NCBI GenBank assembly: GCA_963732925.1
Contig: CAVTBJ010000009.1
Coordinates: 1 to 64,000 of the forward strand
Source of the DNA: DASZRZ01 sp963732925
GTDB lineage: Bacteria > Acidobacteriota > Terriglobia > Terriglobales > Acidobacteriaceae
Length of the DNA stretch: 64,000 nucleotides
Direction: 5' to 3'
Shown: positions 45,547 to 54,919 of the stretch, piece after piece
Position numbering within the stretch: the first letter of the stretch is position 1
Layout of the letters: each line of letters opens with the position of its first letter
Program-made: the position numbers and the translations under genes
The notes under the pieces: model-generated
What the model saw: only the letters and a program-made list of their open reading frames with translations
What the model was told of the DNA's origin: nothing
Database searches by the model: none

Positions 45547-46885
45547 TCCCAGGGCGCGGAACGACCGCCGCAGGGCGCGGCAAGGGCTGATGGTGTGTCT
45601 GCTGCTGGCGATGGTGGCGGGCGGGTCTTCGCAGGCGCAAAATGTAGGAGAAACCATTCGCCATCATCGGGTGGCGGAAGACGAGAATTACGGACCGGCG
45701 CTGGAAAAGGCGGAAGCGGATATGCAGTCCAAGAACTACGCCTCGGCGGAGCAGGGGCTGCAGAAGCTGGCGGAGAGCCAGCCGGACAATTACCGGGTCT
45801 GGTTCGACCTGGGCCTGATCTACGACGAAACCAAGCGCGATCCGCAGGCCATCGAGGCCTACCGGAAAGCGGTAGCGGCGGACCCCAAGATCTTTGAATC
45901 GCAATTGAACCTGGGACTGTTGCTGGCGCGGGCGGGAAGCCCCGAGGCGGAGAAATACCTGCGAGCAGCCACGGAACTGAAACCTGCTTCCGACCCCAAG
46001 GAGGCGCTGGCCACGACGTGGCTGGCACTGGCACAGGTGGCGGAGAAAAGCAATCCCCAGGAAGCGCTGGAAGCCTATCAGAGGGCCTCGGCGCTACATC
46101 CCGCAGATCCCGGGCTGCACCTGGCGGCGGGATCGCTGGCGGAACAACTGAATCAGTGGAGGGTGGCGGAGGACGAGTACCTGGCGGCGCGCGCGGAAGA
46201 TGCCGGCAATCAAGGAGCGCTCTCGGGGCTAGTGAATGTCTATCTGGCGACCCGGCAGTATGCGAAAGCAGAACCCATGCTGCGCGGACTGCTTAAGGAG
46301 AAACCAGGAGACCATTCGCTGCGATTGCTGCTGGGGCGCCTGCTCGCGGCGGAGGGCCGGCTGGAAGAAGCACGACCGGAGCTAGAAGCGGGACTGGAGG
46401 GCTCGCGGGATACGAAGACTCGCCGGGGTCTGGCGCAACTGGATCTCGATGCGAAGCAATATGACAAGGCGGCGGAGCAACTGAAGATCCTGCTGGAACA
46501 GAGTCCGAACGACGGGGAGGCGCGAGCCATGCTGGGCTCGGCGCTGCTTCACCTGAAGCATTTTCCGGAGGCGCAAAACGAGCTGCTGGCGGCACTGAAG
46601 CTGAAGCCGGACATGGCGGATGCCTACAGCGACCTTGCCCTGGCGGCATCGGAAAACAAGGATTACCTGCTGACGATCCGGGCCTTGGACGCGCGCGCCC
46701 ATTTGAAGCCGGACCAGCCGGGCACTTATTTCCTGCGCGCCACCGCATATGACCACTTGCAGGACTATGAGCACGCCGCGGAAAACTATCGCCGGTTCCT
46801 GGAGGTTGCCAATAACAGATTTCCCGACCAGGAGTGGCAGGCCAGGCACCGGTTGAAGGCCATTGAGCCCAGGAAGTCGCGATGA
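45533..46885 (+). CDS. secreted TPR-repeat protein
   Basis: 450 residues if the GTG at 45533 is used, overlapping the uvrA end by 14 bases. That start supplies the basic n-region (RARNDRRRARQG) of the signal peptide LMVCLLLAMVAGGSSQAQ; an ATG at 45590 would remove it. About ten TPR units follow, for example NYRVWFDLGLIYDETKRDPQ, NQGALSGLVNVYLATRQYAK, ARAMLGSALLHLKHFPEAQN and GTYFLRATAYDHLQDYEHAA. Exported, probably a periplasmic protein-protein scaffold. The stop overlaps the next gene by ATGA. Confidence 0.8.
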   Translation: MSEFSPRARNDRRRARQGLMVCLLLAMVAGGSSQAQNVGETIRHHRVAEDENYGPALEKAEADMQSKNYASAEQGLQKLAESQPDNYRVWFDLGLIYDETKRDPQAIEAYRKAVAADPKIFESQLNLGLLLARAGSPEAEKYLRAATELKPASDPKEALATTWLALAQVAEKSNPQEALEAYQRASALHPADPGLHLAAGSLAEQLNQWRVAEDEYLAARAEDAGNQGALSGLVNVYLATRQYAKAEPMLRGLLKEKPGDHSLRLLLGRLLAAEGRLEEARPELEAGLEGSRDTKTRRGLAQLDLDAKQYDKAAEQLKILLEQSPNDGEARAMLGSALLHLKHFPEAQNELLAALKLKPDMADAYSDLALAASENKDYLLTIRALDARAHLKPDQPGTYFLRATAYDHLQDYEHAAENYRRFLEVANNRFPDQEWQARHRLKAIEPRKSR

Positions 46886-47319
46886 AAAGGCTAACGGTTC
46901 TGTTGTTGATGCTCGTCACGGCGCTGGCCACGGTGTCCGTGGCGGCCAATAATGAAGAGGTGGAGTCGCTGAAGGCACGAGCGGCCACGGAAGACGCGAA
47001 TGACCAGGTCAAGCTATTTACCAAGGTTGCCCAATTGCAGTTGAAACGGCTCTCGAAGGACTACGATCAGGGCAACACCCAGCAGGCGCAGTCCGCGCTG
47101 CATGACGTTCTGGAATACGGGGTGAAAGCCGCGGAGCGGGCGCAGCAATCGCGCAAGCGAATGAAGCAGACAGAAATCGCCATCCGCAAGATTTCCGACC
47201 GGCTGGACGACATTGGCAAGTCGCTGTCGTTCGAGGAACGGCAACCAGTCAAGAGCGCATACAACAAGCTGGAAGCGGCAAGAACGAACCTGCTTCACGC
47301 CATGTTTCGAAAGAGGTGA
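46882..47319 (+). CDS. secreted hypothetical helical protein
   Basis: 145 residues with signal peptide MKRLTVLLLMLVTALATVSV (AANNEE after cleavage). The mature part is almost all helical and charged (LFTKVAQLQLKRLSKDYDQG, VLEYGVKAAERAQQSRKRMK, AIRKISDRLDDIGKSLSFEE). It overlaps the TPR gene stop (ATGA) and the next gene start (GTGA), so the three genes form one coupled operon. Family not recognised. Confidence 0.7.
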   Translation: MKRLTVLLLMLVTALATVSVAANNEEVESLKARAATEDANDQVKLFTKVAQLQLKRLSKDYDQGNTQQAQSALHDVLEYGVKAAERAQQSRKRMKQTEIAIRKISDRLDDIGKSLSFEERQPVKSAYNKLEAARTNLLHAMFRKR

Positions 47320-47981
47320 GTGTGCAGAGCAGCGCAAGGCTGGGCAAGGCAGCGAACTGGCTGCTGGTGGCGCTGACGGTGACCGGTCCGGCGTGGCGCA
47401 CAGTCGCAGGCAACAGCGCAGAGTGGAGCATGGCGCGGCTGTGGCCGGGAGGTGTGCTGACGCTGTCGGCGGCGCCCCTGCCCGCCCAAATCTGGAACCG
47501 GGACCCGCTCACTGACGCCGAGGCGGACCAACTTCGGGAAGCGGCCGAGGAACCGGACAAGCGAATGACGCTCCTGATGGACTTCGCTACGGCGCGCATG
47601 GCCAAGGTGGATGAAGCCGGTACGTCGAAGCCGGCGGCGACGCGCGGGCGCAGGCTGCACGACGCGCTGGATGAGTTTGGCCGGGTGATGGATGAGGTTG
47701 ACGACAACATCGACGACTATCAAACGCGCAGAATGGACATGCGGAAGGGGCTGGCGCATGTGATCGAAACCGATACCCAGTTCCAGTCCAAATTGACGGA
47801 ACTGCACTCGAAAGCCGAGAGCAGCAGCGCCGGAGCGGATGGGGATGAGGACTACCAATTCGTGCTGGAGGATGATCTGGATCTTGTGAACAGCCAGATC
47901 CAGCACGCGAAAGAAGCTCTCGAAGAGCAGGAACGAATGATCCAACAAGAAAAAGCGCGGCAGAAACAGGCATCGCAGTAG
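47316..47981 (+). CDS. hypothetical protein with N-terminal hydrophobic segment
   Basis: 221 residues from the GTG at 47316 (a second GTG at 47322). The N-terminus LGKAANWLLVALTVTGPAW is hydrophobic, and a second hydrophobic stretch (GGVLTLSAAPLPAQI) ends in an AQ that could be a cleavage site, so export is likely. The rest is acidic and helical, with probable coiled coil (LDEFGRVMDEVDDNIDDYQT, IQHAKEALEEQERMIQQEKA). Last gene of the uvrA-TPR operon. Function unknown. Confidence 0.65.
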   Translation: MSVQSSARLGKAANWLLVALTVTGPAWRTVAGNSAEWSMARLWPGGVLTLSAAPLPAQIWNRDPLTDAEADQLREAAEEPDKRMTLLMDFATARMAKVDEAGTSKPAATRGRRLHDALDEFGRVMDEVDDNIDDYQTRRMDMRKGLAHVIETDTQFQSKLTELHSKAESSSAGADGDEDYQFVLEDDLDLVNSQIQHAKEALEEQERMIQQEKARQKQASQ

Positions 47982-48228
47982 GACGTTCCCTTCGACAACG
48001 CAGTTGATTTTTCCGCGGAATCTGTTTACGACGTTTTCCTCCCGAGTTGCCATCAGCGCGGTTCTCCGCCATTGTGCGCATGCCGAACGATGGCCGGCAG
48101 GACTCTCCTGTTTGATCGCATCCTTGTGATTTCCAGTCCTTGGGGAGTGCCACGGGGGATTCGTGCCTGCCAAATGGATTCCGTGGCATTGCATAATGAT
48201 TGCGAGCAGCAGCAGAGGGACTGGCACA

Positions 48229-48975
48229 ATGAGTTCTGAATATCTGTTCGACATGGGAGATCAACCTGCGCGAAGAAGCGTGGCGGCTTCCTCGCGCAGG
48301 ATGGCTTCCCTGCTGGAAAGCGCCTATCGCGAGGTGCGTCCACGGGCGCCGGCGCCGGAGATGCATGCGGAGTTCTTCGCCTTCTCCAGTGTGAACAACA
48401 CCATCCGGCTGCGGCAGGGAAAACTGCTGGTGCGGTTCTCCGACTTGCTGGAGGGGGCACCCGAGCCGGTGCTGCATGCTATTGCGCACATACTGCTGGC
48501 CAAGATTTACCGCCAGCCCATCGACCCGGCGCACGCGCTGCGCTACCGGCAATACCTGGGACGGCAGGAGGTGACGCAGAAGGCGCACCTGCTGCGGCAG
48601 ATGCGCGGGCGCAAGCGCATTGCGGGCCCGGAAGGCGCAATCTACCATCTGGAGCAGATCTTCGATGATTTGAACGCGCGCTTTTTTCATGGGCTGCTGG
48701 GGCGACCGCAGATGACGTGGAGCCGGCAGCGCGCGCGCAACTCCCTGGGGCACTACGATCCGGCGCACAACGCCATCGTGGTAAGCCGGGTTTTCGACCA
48801 TCCGCGGGTACCGCGTTATGCCCTGGAGTACCTGGTGTACCACGAGATGCTGCACTTAAAGCATCCGGTGAAGGTTCGAGGCGGAAGGCGCTGTGTGCAC
48901 TCGACGCAATTCCAGGCGGAGGAGAAGCTTTTTCCGCAACTGAAGGAAGCGCGGGAGTTTCTGAGGATGCTGTAG
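48229..48975 (+). CDS. SprT-like zinc metallopeptidase
   Basis: 248 residues from the ATG at 48229 (upstream in-frame codons to 48163 lack coding character). The zinc motif HEMLH in YLVYHEMLHLKHPVKVRGGR, with a following His in RCVHSTQFQAEEKLFP, is the SprT/SprT-like pattern. FDDLNARFFHGLL and SRQRARNSLGHYDPAHN are also typical. Cytoplasmic metallopeptidase-like protein; related eukaryotic Spartan cleaves DNA-protein crosslinks, but bacterial SprT roles are not settled. Its nearness to uvrA may or may not be meaningful. Confidence 0.8.
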   Translation: MSSEYLFDMGDQPARRSVAASSRRMASLLESAYREVRPRAPAPEMHAEFFAFSSVNNTIRLRQGKLLVRFSDLLEGAPEPVLHAIAHILLAKIYRQPIDPAHALRYRQYLGRQEVTQKAHLLRQMRGRKRIAGPEGAIYHLEQIFDDLNARFFHGLLGRPQMTWSRQRARNSLGHYDPAHNAIVVSRVFDHPRVPRYALEYLVYHEMLHLKHPVKVRGGRRCVHSTQFQAEEKLFPQLKEAREFLRML

Positions 48976-48999
48976 TCTCCGCACGGTCGGGGGGCTTTG

Positions 49000-49450
49000 A
49001 CGCCGGCGCGGAAGTTCCGGAAGAGCACTCCGACTGCAAAACTCGCGAGCGGAAGCAAATGGTTGCGGGTGGAACCCGAAACTGCGCCAGCGATGCATGC
49101 GAGATACGCCGCACAAAGCGTGCAGGGAAAGCGGGAGAGCGAGACGCGCCAACTGGCTCCAGGCATGGAGCAGCACCTTTTTGTCGCCCCCAGCGAGAAC
49201 GTCGCGATAGTCAAAGAGTTCATTTCCCAGAAAGCAGAGCCGGTCATCCTGAAGGACAGCTGGGACGAGAGCGGCGCTTGCTTCGGACTCGGCGTAGGCG
49301 ACACAAAGCCGGGTTGCGGGAAGAGCGCGCGGGCCGCGAGAGCCTTCCAGGAAAACGATTTAAAGAAGATATGACCGCCGGCGCGATGGAGCGCATCCCA
49401 AGCAGGCCGGAGCGATTCGAGTACCTCCAGCGTGGTTGCCAACCGGCTGC
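49000..49450 (-). pseudogene. truncated and frameshifted CelD/BcsL-type GNAT acetyltransferase remnant
   Basis: Reading the minus strand from ~49445 gives LATTLEVLESLRPAWDALHR, AGGHIFFKSFSWKALAARAL, which resembles the N-terminus of CelD-like acetyltransferases. After a slip near 49310-49325 the neighbouring frame continues VAYAESEASAALVPAVLQDD, RLCFLGNELFDYRDVLAGGD, KKVLLHAWSQLARLALPLSL, also CelD-like. The sequence then runs into the antisense of the SprT gene, with the GNAT catalytic half missing. So this appears to be a decayed fragment of ~150 residues rather than a working gene. The assignment is by eye. Confidence 0.45.
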
Positions 49451-50119
49451 TTAACAAGCCAACTCCCCGGACATCACCTGCGGTTGGACGCGGCGAGCGG
49501 GGGGGGGCGTGACGCTTTGCGGAGTCTTGAAGACACACACCGGAAGACCCAACGAGAGTGTGAATGGCAAGTCAATGCCGGCCGGGAAAGAGCCGGAGAG
49601 GTGTGCAAGAAGTGCGCTTGCAGCCTCTGGTGAATGCACAAACCGCTGGACCGCAATGCGAGCGAGTTGCATGCCGGGATTTCAGCTGTTGATTCTTTGG
49701 AGACAGGCTTTCAGGAGGAGCGGAACACAGAGCCGGGTGAGAGCTTGTCCGGAAATGCATGAAAAAAGGTCGGATATAGGATTCCGTCCAGGATCGATTC
49801 CGTCTTACCGAGAATCGATTTTCGATTTGCGCTTGACTCACCGGTCTGCCTTTGTATATCGTGCGCTGCACTGCCACCTAGGCAGCATCGGGACCCCGTC
49901 AATAGTGATGTAGTAACGCGCAGTACGCAATCGGCGTGCGATCTCTCTTGGCTTCAGAAGCGGCACGAAGCTTATTGCGCGGCGCGGACCCATGCGTTGG
50001 AACAGGCGATTTTTCTCATGGAAGATTCCGCGGGCTGAACAGGGCCCAAGGGAGCCGGCAGAGTGCTTGCGAACAACCTAGATAAGAACTGGCAAAGTCT
50101 CGCAATCGAAGGAGGGTGT
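49451..50119. other. long upstream region of the TonB receptor gene
   Basis: About 670 bases with no supported gene; short frames on both strands have no SD or family features. It contains an 8-G run near 49499, a promoter at 49833-49860 and a ggaggg SD at 50110-50116. The ~250-base untranslated leader after the promoter holds no known regulatory RNA that I can identify. Confidence 0.5.
49833..49860 (+). promoter_or_regulatory. sigma-70-type promoter, probably for the TonB-dependent receptor
   Basis: TTGACT (49833-49838), 16-base spacer, TATATC (49855-49860). It stands out against the GC-rich background and lies ~260 bases before the receptor ATG. Confidence 0.45.
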
Positions 50120-53100
50120 ATGCGTTCCATCAACCGGCTGGCAGTGTCCCTGCTGGCCATAGTACTGAGTTGTGCAGCAGCCGCTTACGGACAGTCGGCT
50201 ACGGGCCAGGTCAACGGAACCGTGCTGGACTCGTCCGGCGCCGCCGTAGCGGGGGCGACGGTAAGGCTGATCAATCAGGGCACAAATATCACCAACACGG
50301 CCACAACAAACGCCAGCGGAAATTACATATTCCTGTCGGTGCTGCCGGGAAACTATGTGATCTCGGTGGATCAGACCGGTTTTAAGACTTCGAAAACGTC
50401 GCCGTTCGACGTTGCTGTGAATCAGACCGTGACGCGGCCGGTTACGCTGCAGGTGGGCTCGACGTCGGAAACTGTGGAGGTAGTCGCCAGCCAGGGCGAA
50501 CTGCTGCAGACGTCGACTTCAGAGCTGGGCACAGTGATTCCGGAGAAATCCATTCACGAGCTTCCGTTGAACGGCCGCAACTTCACCCAGTTGCTGACCT
50601 TAACGCCCGGCGCGACTCCGGTCTCGACGGCGCAGGGCACGGGGGTTTCCACGCAGGACGCGGCGATCTCCGGAGTGCCGGGATCGGCGTTCAGCAAGCC
50701 CTCCATCAATGGCGCGCAAAACCGCGCCACGATCTACTACATGGACGGGTTTCTCAATACCGACTTTCGCGTAACAGTGTATGGAGCGCTGCCGATTATC
50801 GATCTGGTAAGCGAATTCAAAGTGCAGTCGCACAATGACACGGCAGAATACGGCGGGGCCACGGGAGGCATTGTGAACATCGCCTCCAAGTCAGGCACCA
50901 ACCAGTTCCACGGCGGCGCGTGGGAATTCCTGCGCAACAACTTCTTCGACGCCCGCGATCCCTTCGCGGACCAGAAGAACAGCGGTCCCGCGCCATTCCG
51001 GCAGAACATGTTTGGCGGCGCGGTGGGCGGCCCGATCATCAAGGACCGGACCTTCTTCTACGCCGGATACGAAGGCTGGCGCTACAGCAAGCCGTCGCAG
51101 CAGTTTGCCTACATCCCGACGCCAGCGGAGCTGGGCGGTGACTTTTCTGCTACGCCGATCAAGAATCTCCAGCTGTACAACCCGTTTAGCGGTGATCTTC
51201 AGCCTTTCACCTGCGACGGCGGAGGAAACCCGATCGCTCCCAATTCGGACGGAACCCAAACTGGGGGAACGCCCTGCAACAAGATTCCTTCCCAGCTGAT
51301 TTCCACTCCGGTGCAGACCTTCTGGAAAGGGCATCTGCAGACTCCGAACCTGACCGGGGTGGCCGGAGAGAACTATATTGACAATCAGCCTTCCACAGAC
51401 AATGCCAACACCTGGCAAATTCGTCTGGATCACCGGCTGACGGACAATGACAACCTCTTCTTCCGCCTGACGCAGATGTGGGTGAATGATTTACAAGCTG
51501 TGGTGGGAGTACAGGCGAGCAACTTCTCGCGGTACCACGCATACAACTACGGTGGCGGATGGAATCACATTTTCAATCCCAACCTGATGCTGGAGGTACG
51601 CGCCGGAGTCCTGACCAAGCCGTACGTGTTCGGGAAGAACGCGTTTCCGGGGTTGAAACCAGCGCAGGATGCCGGATTTACCGGGATTGACCAGTACGAT
51701 GGTCTAAACATGAGTCTCACCGGTTCCGGCGATCCCTGGAATCCCGCCGTGGGAACTTCGGGGAATTCCATTCGCAACAACCCAACCTACAACATTTCCG
51801 GCGGCCTGAGCTGGATCCATGGCAACCACAGCTTCAAGTTCGGAGGTTCCTGGATCCGGGTAGGACGGTTGCAGATCAATACCAGCCAGACCTTCGTCTT
51901 TGATTCCGCCAACACCACGGGACTTGGTTCGGTCCAGAATCCCAGCAGTCCGACGCTGGGCGCGGCGTTTGCATCCGCACTGCTGGGATTGCCGCGCACC
52001 TTCAATGGCACCCTGCCCGACAACGGCGAAGTCAACCTTCGGGCAGGCTCGTGGGCTGCCTACTTTCAAGACCAGTGGAGGATGACTCCGAAGCTGACCC
52101 TGACGTATGGACTGCGCTACGACCTGCTGACGCAACCGGTGTCGCTCAACCATCGGCTTTCCAATGCGCTGGACCTGGAGAACCGGCAATGGCTGATCGG
52201 AGCCAGTTCGATTCCCGCGTGCGGCGCGGTTCCCGTGAACCCCTGCATTCCGGGTGGAATTGGAGCCGTTCCTCACAACGACGCGATCGTATTCACCGGC
52301 CATCACTATTTCATGCCCTCTCCGGTATACGACAACGTCGGCCCTCGCATTGGCGTGGCCTACCAGTTAACGCCGAAGACGGTGCTGCGCGGCGGCTGGG
52401 GCGTTTTCTATGACACGCTTTCGGCGCGCACGCAGTACACGCAAAACGACACGGAAGGCGCAAGCTGGCCGTGGAGTACGGGTTTCAAGGGTTCGGCGAA
52501 CACTCCGGGAACCGCAGCCTCGGGCCTGGTGCCGATCACGGCGATCGTTGGCCAGCCACCTTACAACCAACTGGCGCCCGCGGCTGATCCCTGGAGAGCG
52601 ACTGGCGGTTATCTGGATGATCCGAGGATTAAGGACTCCTACTCCCAGCAATGGAACTTCGAGGTGCAACGTGAGCTTTCGCCCAGCACGTCGCTTTCGA
52701 CGGCCTATGTGGGGAGCCACTCAGGCAGACTCCCTTATACGGGTCACGCCTTTGCGGCAGTGCACGCATGGCCCATCGGCACGCCCCTCGCCACAATCGA
52801 TGGGGATAAGCCGATCCCATACCTTGATCCCAACATTCACTATTCAACCAGCACGGGTTATGCCAACTACAACTCGCTGCAGATGAAGCTGAACAAGCGA
52901 TTCTCGGAGGGTCTGCAAACCCTGATTTCGTATACCTGGTCGAAGTCTCTGGACAATAGCAGCGGCTATTTTGGAGTCGAGGATGGCAAGGGTTCGGGCG
53001 GGGCAGTGCAGGACTTCTACAATCCCCGTTCCAACTACTCGGTGTCCGGCTACGACGTCCCCCAGTACCTGACGATGTATGCGGTGTATGAGCTTCCGTT

Positions 53101-53611
53101 CGGTCGTGGGAAAAAATGGCTGAGCAGCGGTCCGGCATCCTGGGTCCTGGGCAACTGGCAAGGCAACTACCTGTTCTCGATCCGGTCAGGCCAGCCGTAC
53201 CAGGTCACCTACAAGAGCGACTGCGCGAACGTTGGCGGTACCTTTGCCGACGTCGCCGGCCAGGCCTACTGCCGTCCGAACCTGGTGGGCGATCCTACCC
53301 CGTCAGGCAGGAACAAGATCGGCAAGTACTTCGACCCTGCGGCGTTCGCCCAACCTTCCGGCGCGTACGGAAACTTTGGGAGAAATACGCTGCGAGCTGA
53401 CCACGTTACCAACATGGATTTCTCCATGTTCAAGAACATCCCCTTCACCGAGCGTTTCAGCCTGCAGTTCCGGGCTGAGGCGTTCAACGTGTTCAACATT
53501 CAGGCGCTGGGAGTTCCGAACGCGAACCTGAGCGCCTCCAACGCAGGAACTGTGACCAGCTCGGGGAATACGCCACGGCAACTGCAGTTTGGCTTGAAGC
53601 TCCTGTTCTAA
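50120..53611 (+). CDS. Oar-like TonB-dependent receptor with N-terminal Cna-B/carboxypeptidase-regulatory domain
   Basis: 1163 residues from the ATG at 50120 (ggaggg SD). Signal peptide MRSINRLAVSLLAIVLSCAA. Residues ~28-110 are a Cna-B-like domain (GQVNGTVLDSSGAAVAGATV, NASGNYIFLSVLPGNYVISV). The plug region follows (SELGTVIPEKSIHELPLNGR, NFTQLLTLTPGATPV), then a large beta-barrel ending in the outer-membrane signal LQFGLKLLF. This is the expanded acidobacterial receptor family. It is expected to import a bulky ligand with TonB energy; the adjacent GH29-like genes hint at a glycan. Its TonB/ExbBD partners are not in the window. Confidence 0.9.
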   Translation: MRSINRLAVSLLAIVLSCAAAAYGQSATGQVNGTVLDSSGAAVAGATVRLINQGTNITNTATTNASGNYIFLSVLPGNYVISVDQTGFKTSKTSPFDVAVNQTVTRPVTLQVGSTSETVEVVASQGELLQTSTSELGTVIPEKSIHELPLNGRNFTQLLTLTPGATPVSTAQGTGVSTQDAAISGVPGSAFSKPSINGAQNRATIYYMDGFLNTDFRVTVYGALPIIDLVSEFKVQSHNDTAEYGGATGGIVNIASKSGTNQFHGGAWEFLRNNFFDARDPFADQKNSGPAPFRQNMFGGAVGGPIIKDRTFFYAGYEGWRYSKPSQQFAYIPTPAELGGDFSATPIKNLQLYNPFSGDLQPFTCDGGGNPIAPNSDGTQTGGTPCNKIPSQLISTPVQTFWKGHLQTPNLTGVAGENYIDNQPSTDNANTWQIRLDHRLTDNDNLFFRLTQMWVNDLQAVVGVQASNFSRYHAYNYGGGWNHIFNPNLMLEVRAGVLTKPYVFGKNAFPGLKPAQDAGFTGIDQYDGLNMSLTGSGDPWNPAVGTSGNSIRNNPTYNISGGLSWIHGNHSFKFGGSWIRVGRLQINTSQTFVFDSANTTGLGSVQNPSSPTLGAAFASALLGLPRTFNGTLPDNGEVNLRAGSWAAYFQDQWRMTPKLTLTYGLRYDLLTQPVSLNHRLSNALDLENRQWLIGASSIPACGAVPVNPCIPGGIGAVPHNDAIVFTGHHYFMPSPVYDNVGPRIGVAYQLTPKTVLRGGWGVFYDTLSARTQYTQNDTEGASWPWSTGFKGSANTPGTAASGLVPITAIVGQPPYNQLAPAADPWRATGGYLDDPRIKDSYSQQWNFEVQRELSPSTSLSTAYVGSHSGRLPYTGHAFAAVHAWPIGTPLATIDGDKPIPYLDPNIHYSTSTGYANYNSLQMKLNKRFSEGLQTLISYTWSKSLDNSSGYFGVEDGKGSGGAVQDFYNPRSNYSVSGYDVPQYLTMYAVYELPFGRGKKWLSSGPASWVLGNWQGNYLFSIRSGQPYQVTYKSDCANVGGTFADVAGQAYCRPNLVGDPTPSGRNKIGKYFDPAAFAQPSGAYGNFGRNTLRADHVTNMDFSMFKNIPFTERFSLQFRAEAFNVFNIQALGVPNANLSASNAGTVTSSGNTPRQLQFGLKLLF

Positions 53612-53667
53612 GGGGAGGCCGACAAGACGAACTGTAGTTCCGTTCACAGCAGCCTTACACTGCTCCG

Positions 53668-53738
53668 GGCGCCCGCCTAACCCCGGAACGCGCGACCACA
53701 GCGCGTTCCGGGAGCCCAGAAGACAACAGGCGGGCGCC
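53668..53738 (+). terminator. nested double-hairpin, possible terminator/attenuator
   Basis: Outer arms ggcgcccgcct (53668-53678) and aggcgggcgcc (53728-53738) enclose inner arms cccggaacgcgc (53682-53693) and gcgcgttccggg (53701-53712). All pairings are perfect. A gttttt run starts eight bases after the outer stem. It lies between the receptor and the first GH29-like gene, so it could end the first transcript or reduce read-through. Confidence 0.55.
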
Positions 53739-53783
53739 TGAAGCGTTTTTGGAAGCGAATTTGGAAAGTGGGGGAATGAGGGA

Positions 53784-54791
53784 ATGAGGGAGAGTTTCCG
53801 GAACAAGCTGGTGCCAGCGGTGCTCACAATTGTTCTTGCCGCCGTGGGAATCGCGCAGGCGCAGAACCGCGCGGAGTGGATGGCCAAGGCCCAGTGGGGC
53901 GTGATGACGCACTACCTGGCGGACTGGAAGACGAAAGACTACAACCTTGAGATGAGCGTGGACAAATGGAACTCGCTCATCGACAACTTCGACGTGGAGA
54001 CACTCGCCAAGCAGTTGCAGTCGGTGGGCGCCAAGTATTACATGATTAGCATTGGCCAGAACTCCGGCTATTATCTTTCTCCGAATGCAACCTATGACAA
54101 GCTGGTGGGCATACATCCGAGCAAACTTTCGCATCGTGACCTGATTGCCGACCTGTACACGGCGTTGCACAAGCGGGGCATCCGCCTGATGGTGTATTTG
54201 CCGTCGGGCGCGCCGGCACAGGACAAGGAAGCCGACGCGGCGCTGCAGTGGCAAAACGGGCCGCATCCCAATCGCGAGTTTCAGGTGAAGTGGCAGCAGA
54301 TCATCGCGGAATGGTCCAAGCGCTGGGGGAACAAGGTTTCCGGCTGGTGGTTTGACGGATGTTATTTCCCGGACACGATGTATCGTTCGACGGAGGCTCC
54401 AAACTTCGCCAGCTTCGCAGCGGCGGCGCGGGCCGGAAATCCGAACTCGGCGGTGGGCTTCAATCCTGGAGTGGTCTATCGCATTATCTCGATGTCGCCC
54501 TACCAGGACTACACAGCCGGCGAAATTGACAAGCCGGAACTGGTGAGCGTGCGCCGGGCGGTGAATGGAAAAGTGGACGGCACGCAAGTTCACATGCTGA
54601 GCTATCTGGGCCGCACCTGGGGCCGGGGCGATCCGCGCTTCACGCCCGAGCAGGTGGTGGAATACACCAAAAAGATCACGGACTTCGGCGGCGCGGTGAC
54701 CTGGGACGTTCCCATTCAACTGAACGGGACGATTTCGCAGCCGTTTCTGGACCAGTTGGCTGCGCTGAACAAGGCATTCCCCAAGCGGTGA
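53784..54791 (+). CDS. secreted GH29-like (alpha-L-fucosidase family) protein, copy 1
   Basis: 335 residues with a signal peptide (FRNKLVPAVLTIVLAAVGIA, cleavage near QAQ). Barrel motifs: AQWGVMTHYLADWK (in place of the usual FGIFIHWG), YYMISIGQNSGYYLSPNATY, RGIRLMVYLPSGAP, and VSGWWFDGCYFP, where the Asp fits the GH29 nucleophile. Shorter than classical fucosidases and lacking their C-terminal beta-sandwich. A second copy lies 128 bases downstream. Export plus a neighbouring TonB receptor suggest periplasmic or surface glycan cleavage. The actual sugar is not provable from sequence. Confidence 0.75.
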   Translation: MRESFRNKLVPAVLTIVLAAVGIAQAQNRAEWMAKAQWGVMTHYLADWKTKDYNLEMSVDKWNSLIDNFDVETLAKQLQSVGAKYYMISIGQNSGYYLSPNATYDKLVGIHPSKLSHRDLIADLYTALHKRGIRLMVYLPSGAPAQDKEADAALQWQNGPHPNREFQVKWQQIIAEWSKRWGNKVSGWWFDGCYFPDTMYRSTEAPNFASFAAAARAGNPNSAVGFNPGVVYRIISMSPYQDYTAGEIDKPELVSVRRAVNGKVDGTQVHMLSYLGRTWGRGDPRFTPEQVVEYTKKITDFGGAVTWDVPIQLNGTISQPFLDQLAALNKAFPKR

Positions 54792-54919
54792 TTGCCTGAC
54801 CACGATGGGGGCGGCAAACCACAGACAAGAGAAGAAGAAGGCAGCCCGGCCGCAGTGCCGGGCAGAGCGGACGCGCGCAGCGCTGCGGCCGAAATTTTGC
54901 TGACGGGAGAATCGAGGCA

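Noticed and set aside
48997..49374. 125-codon plus-strand frame after the SprT gene
   Set aside because: The opposite strand here reads as CelD-like protein across two frames, which is a better explanation.
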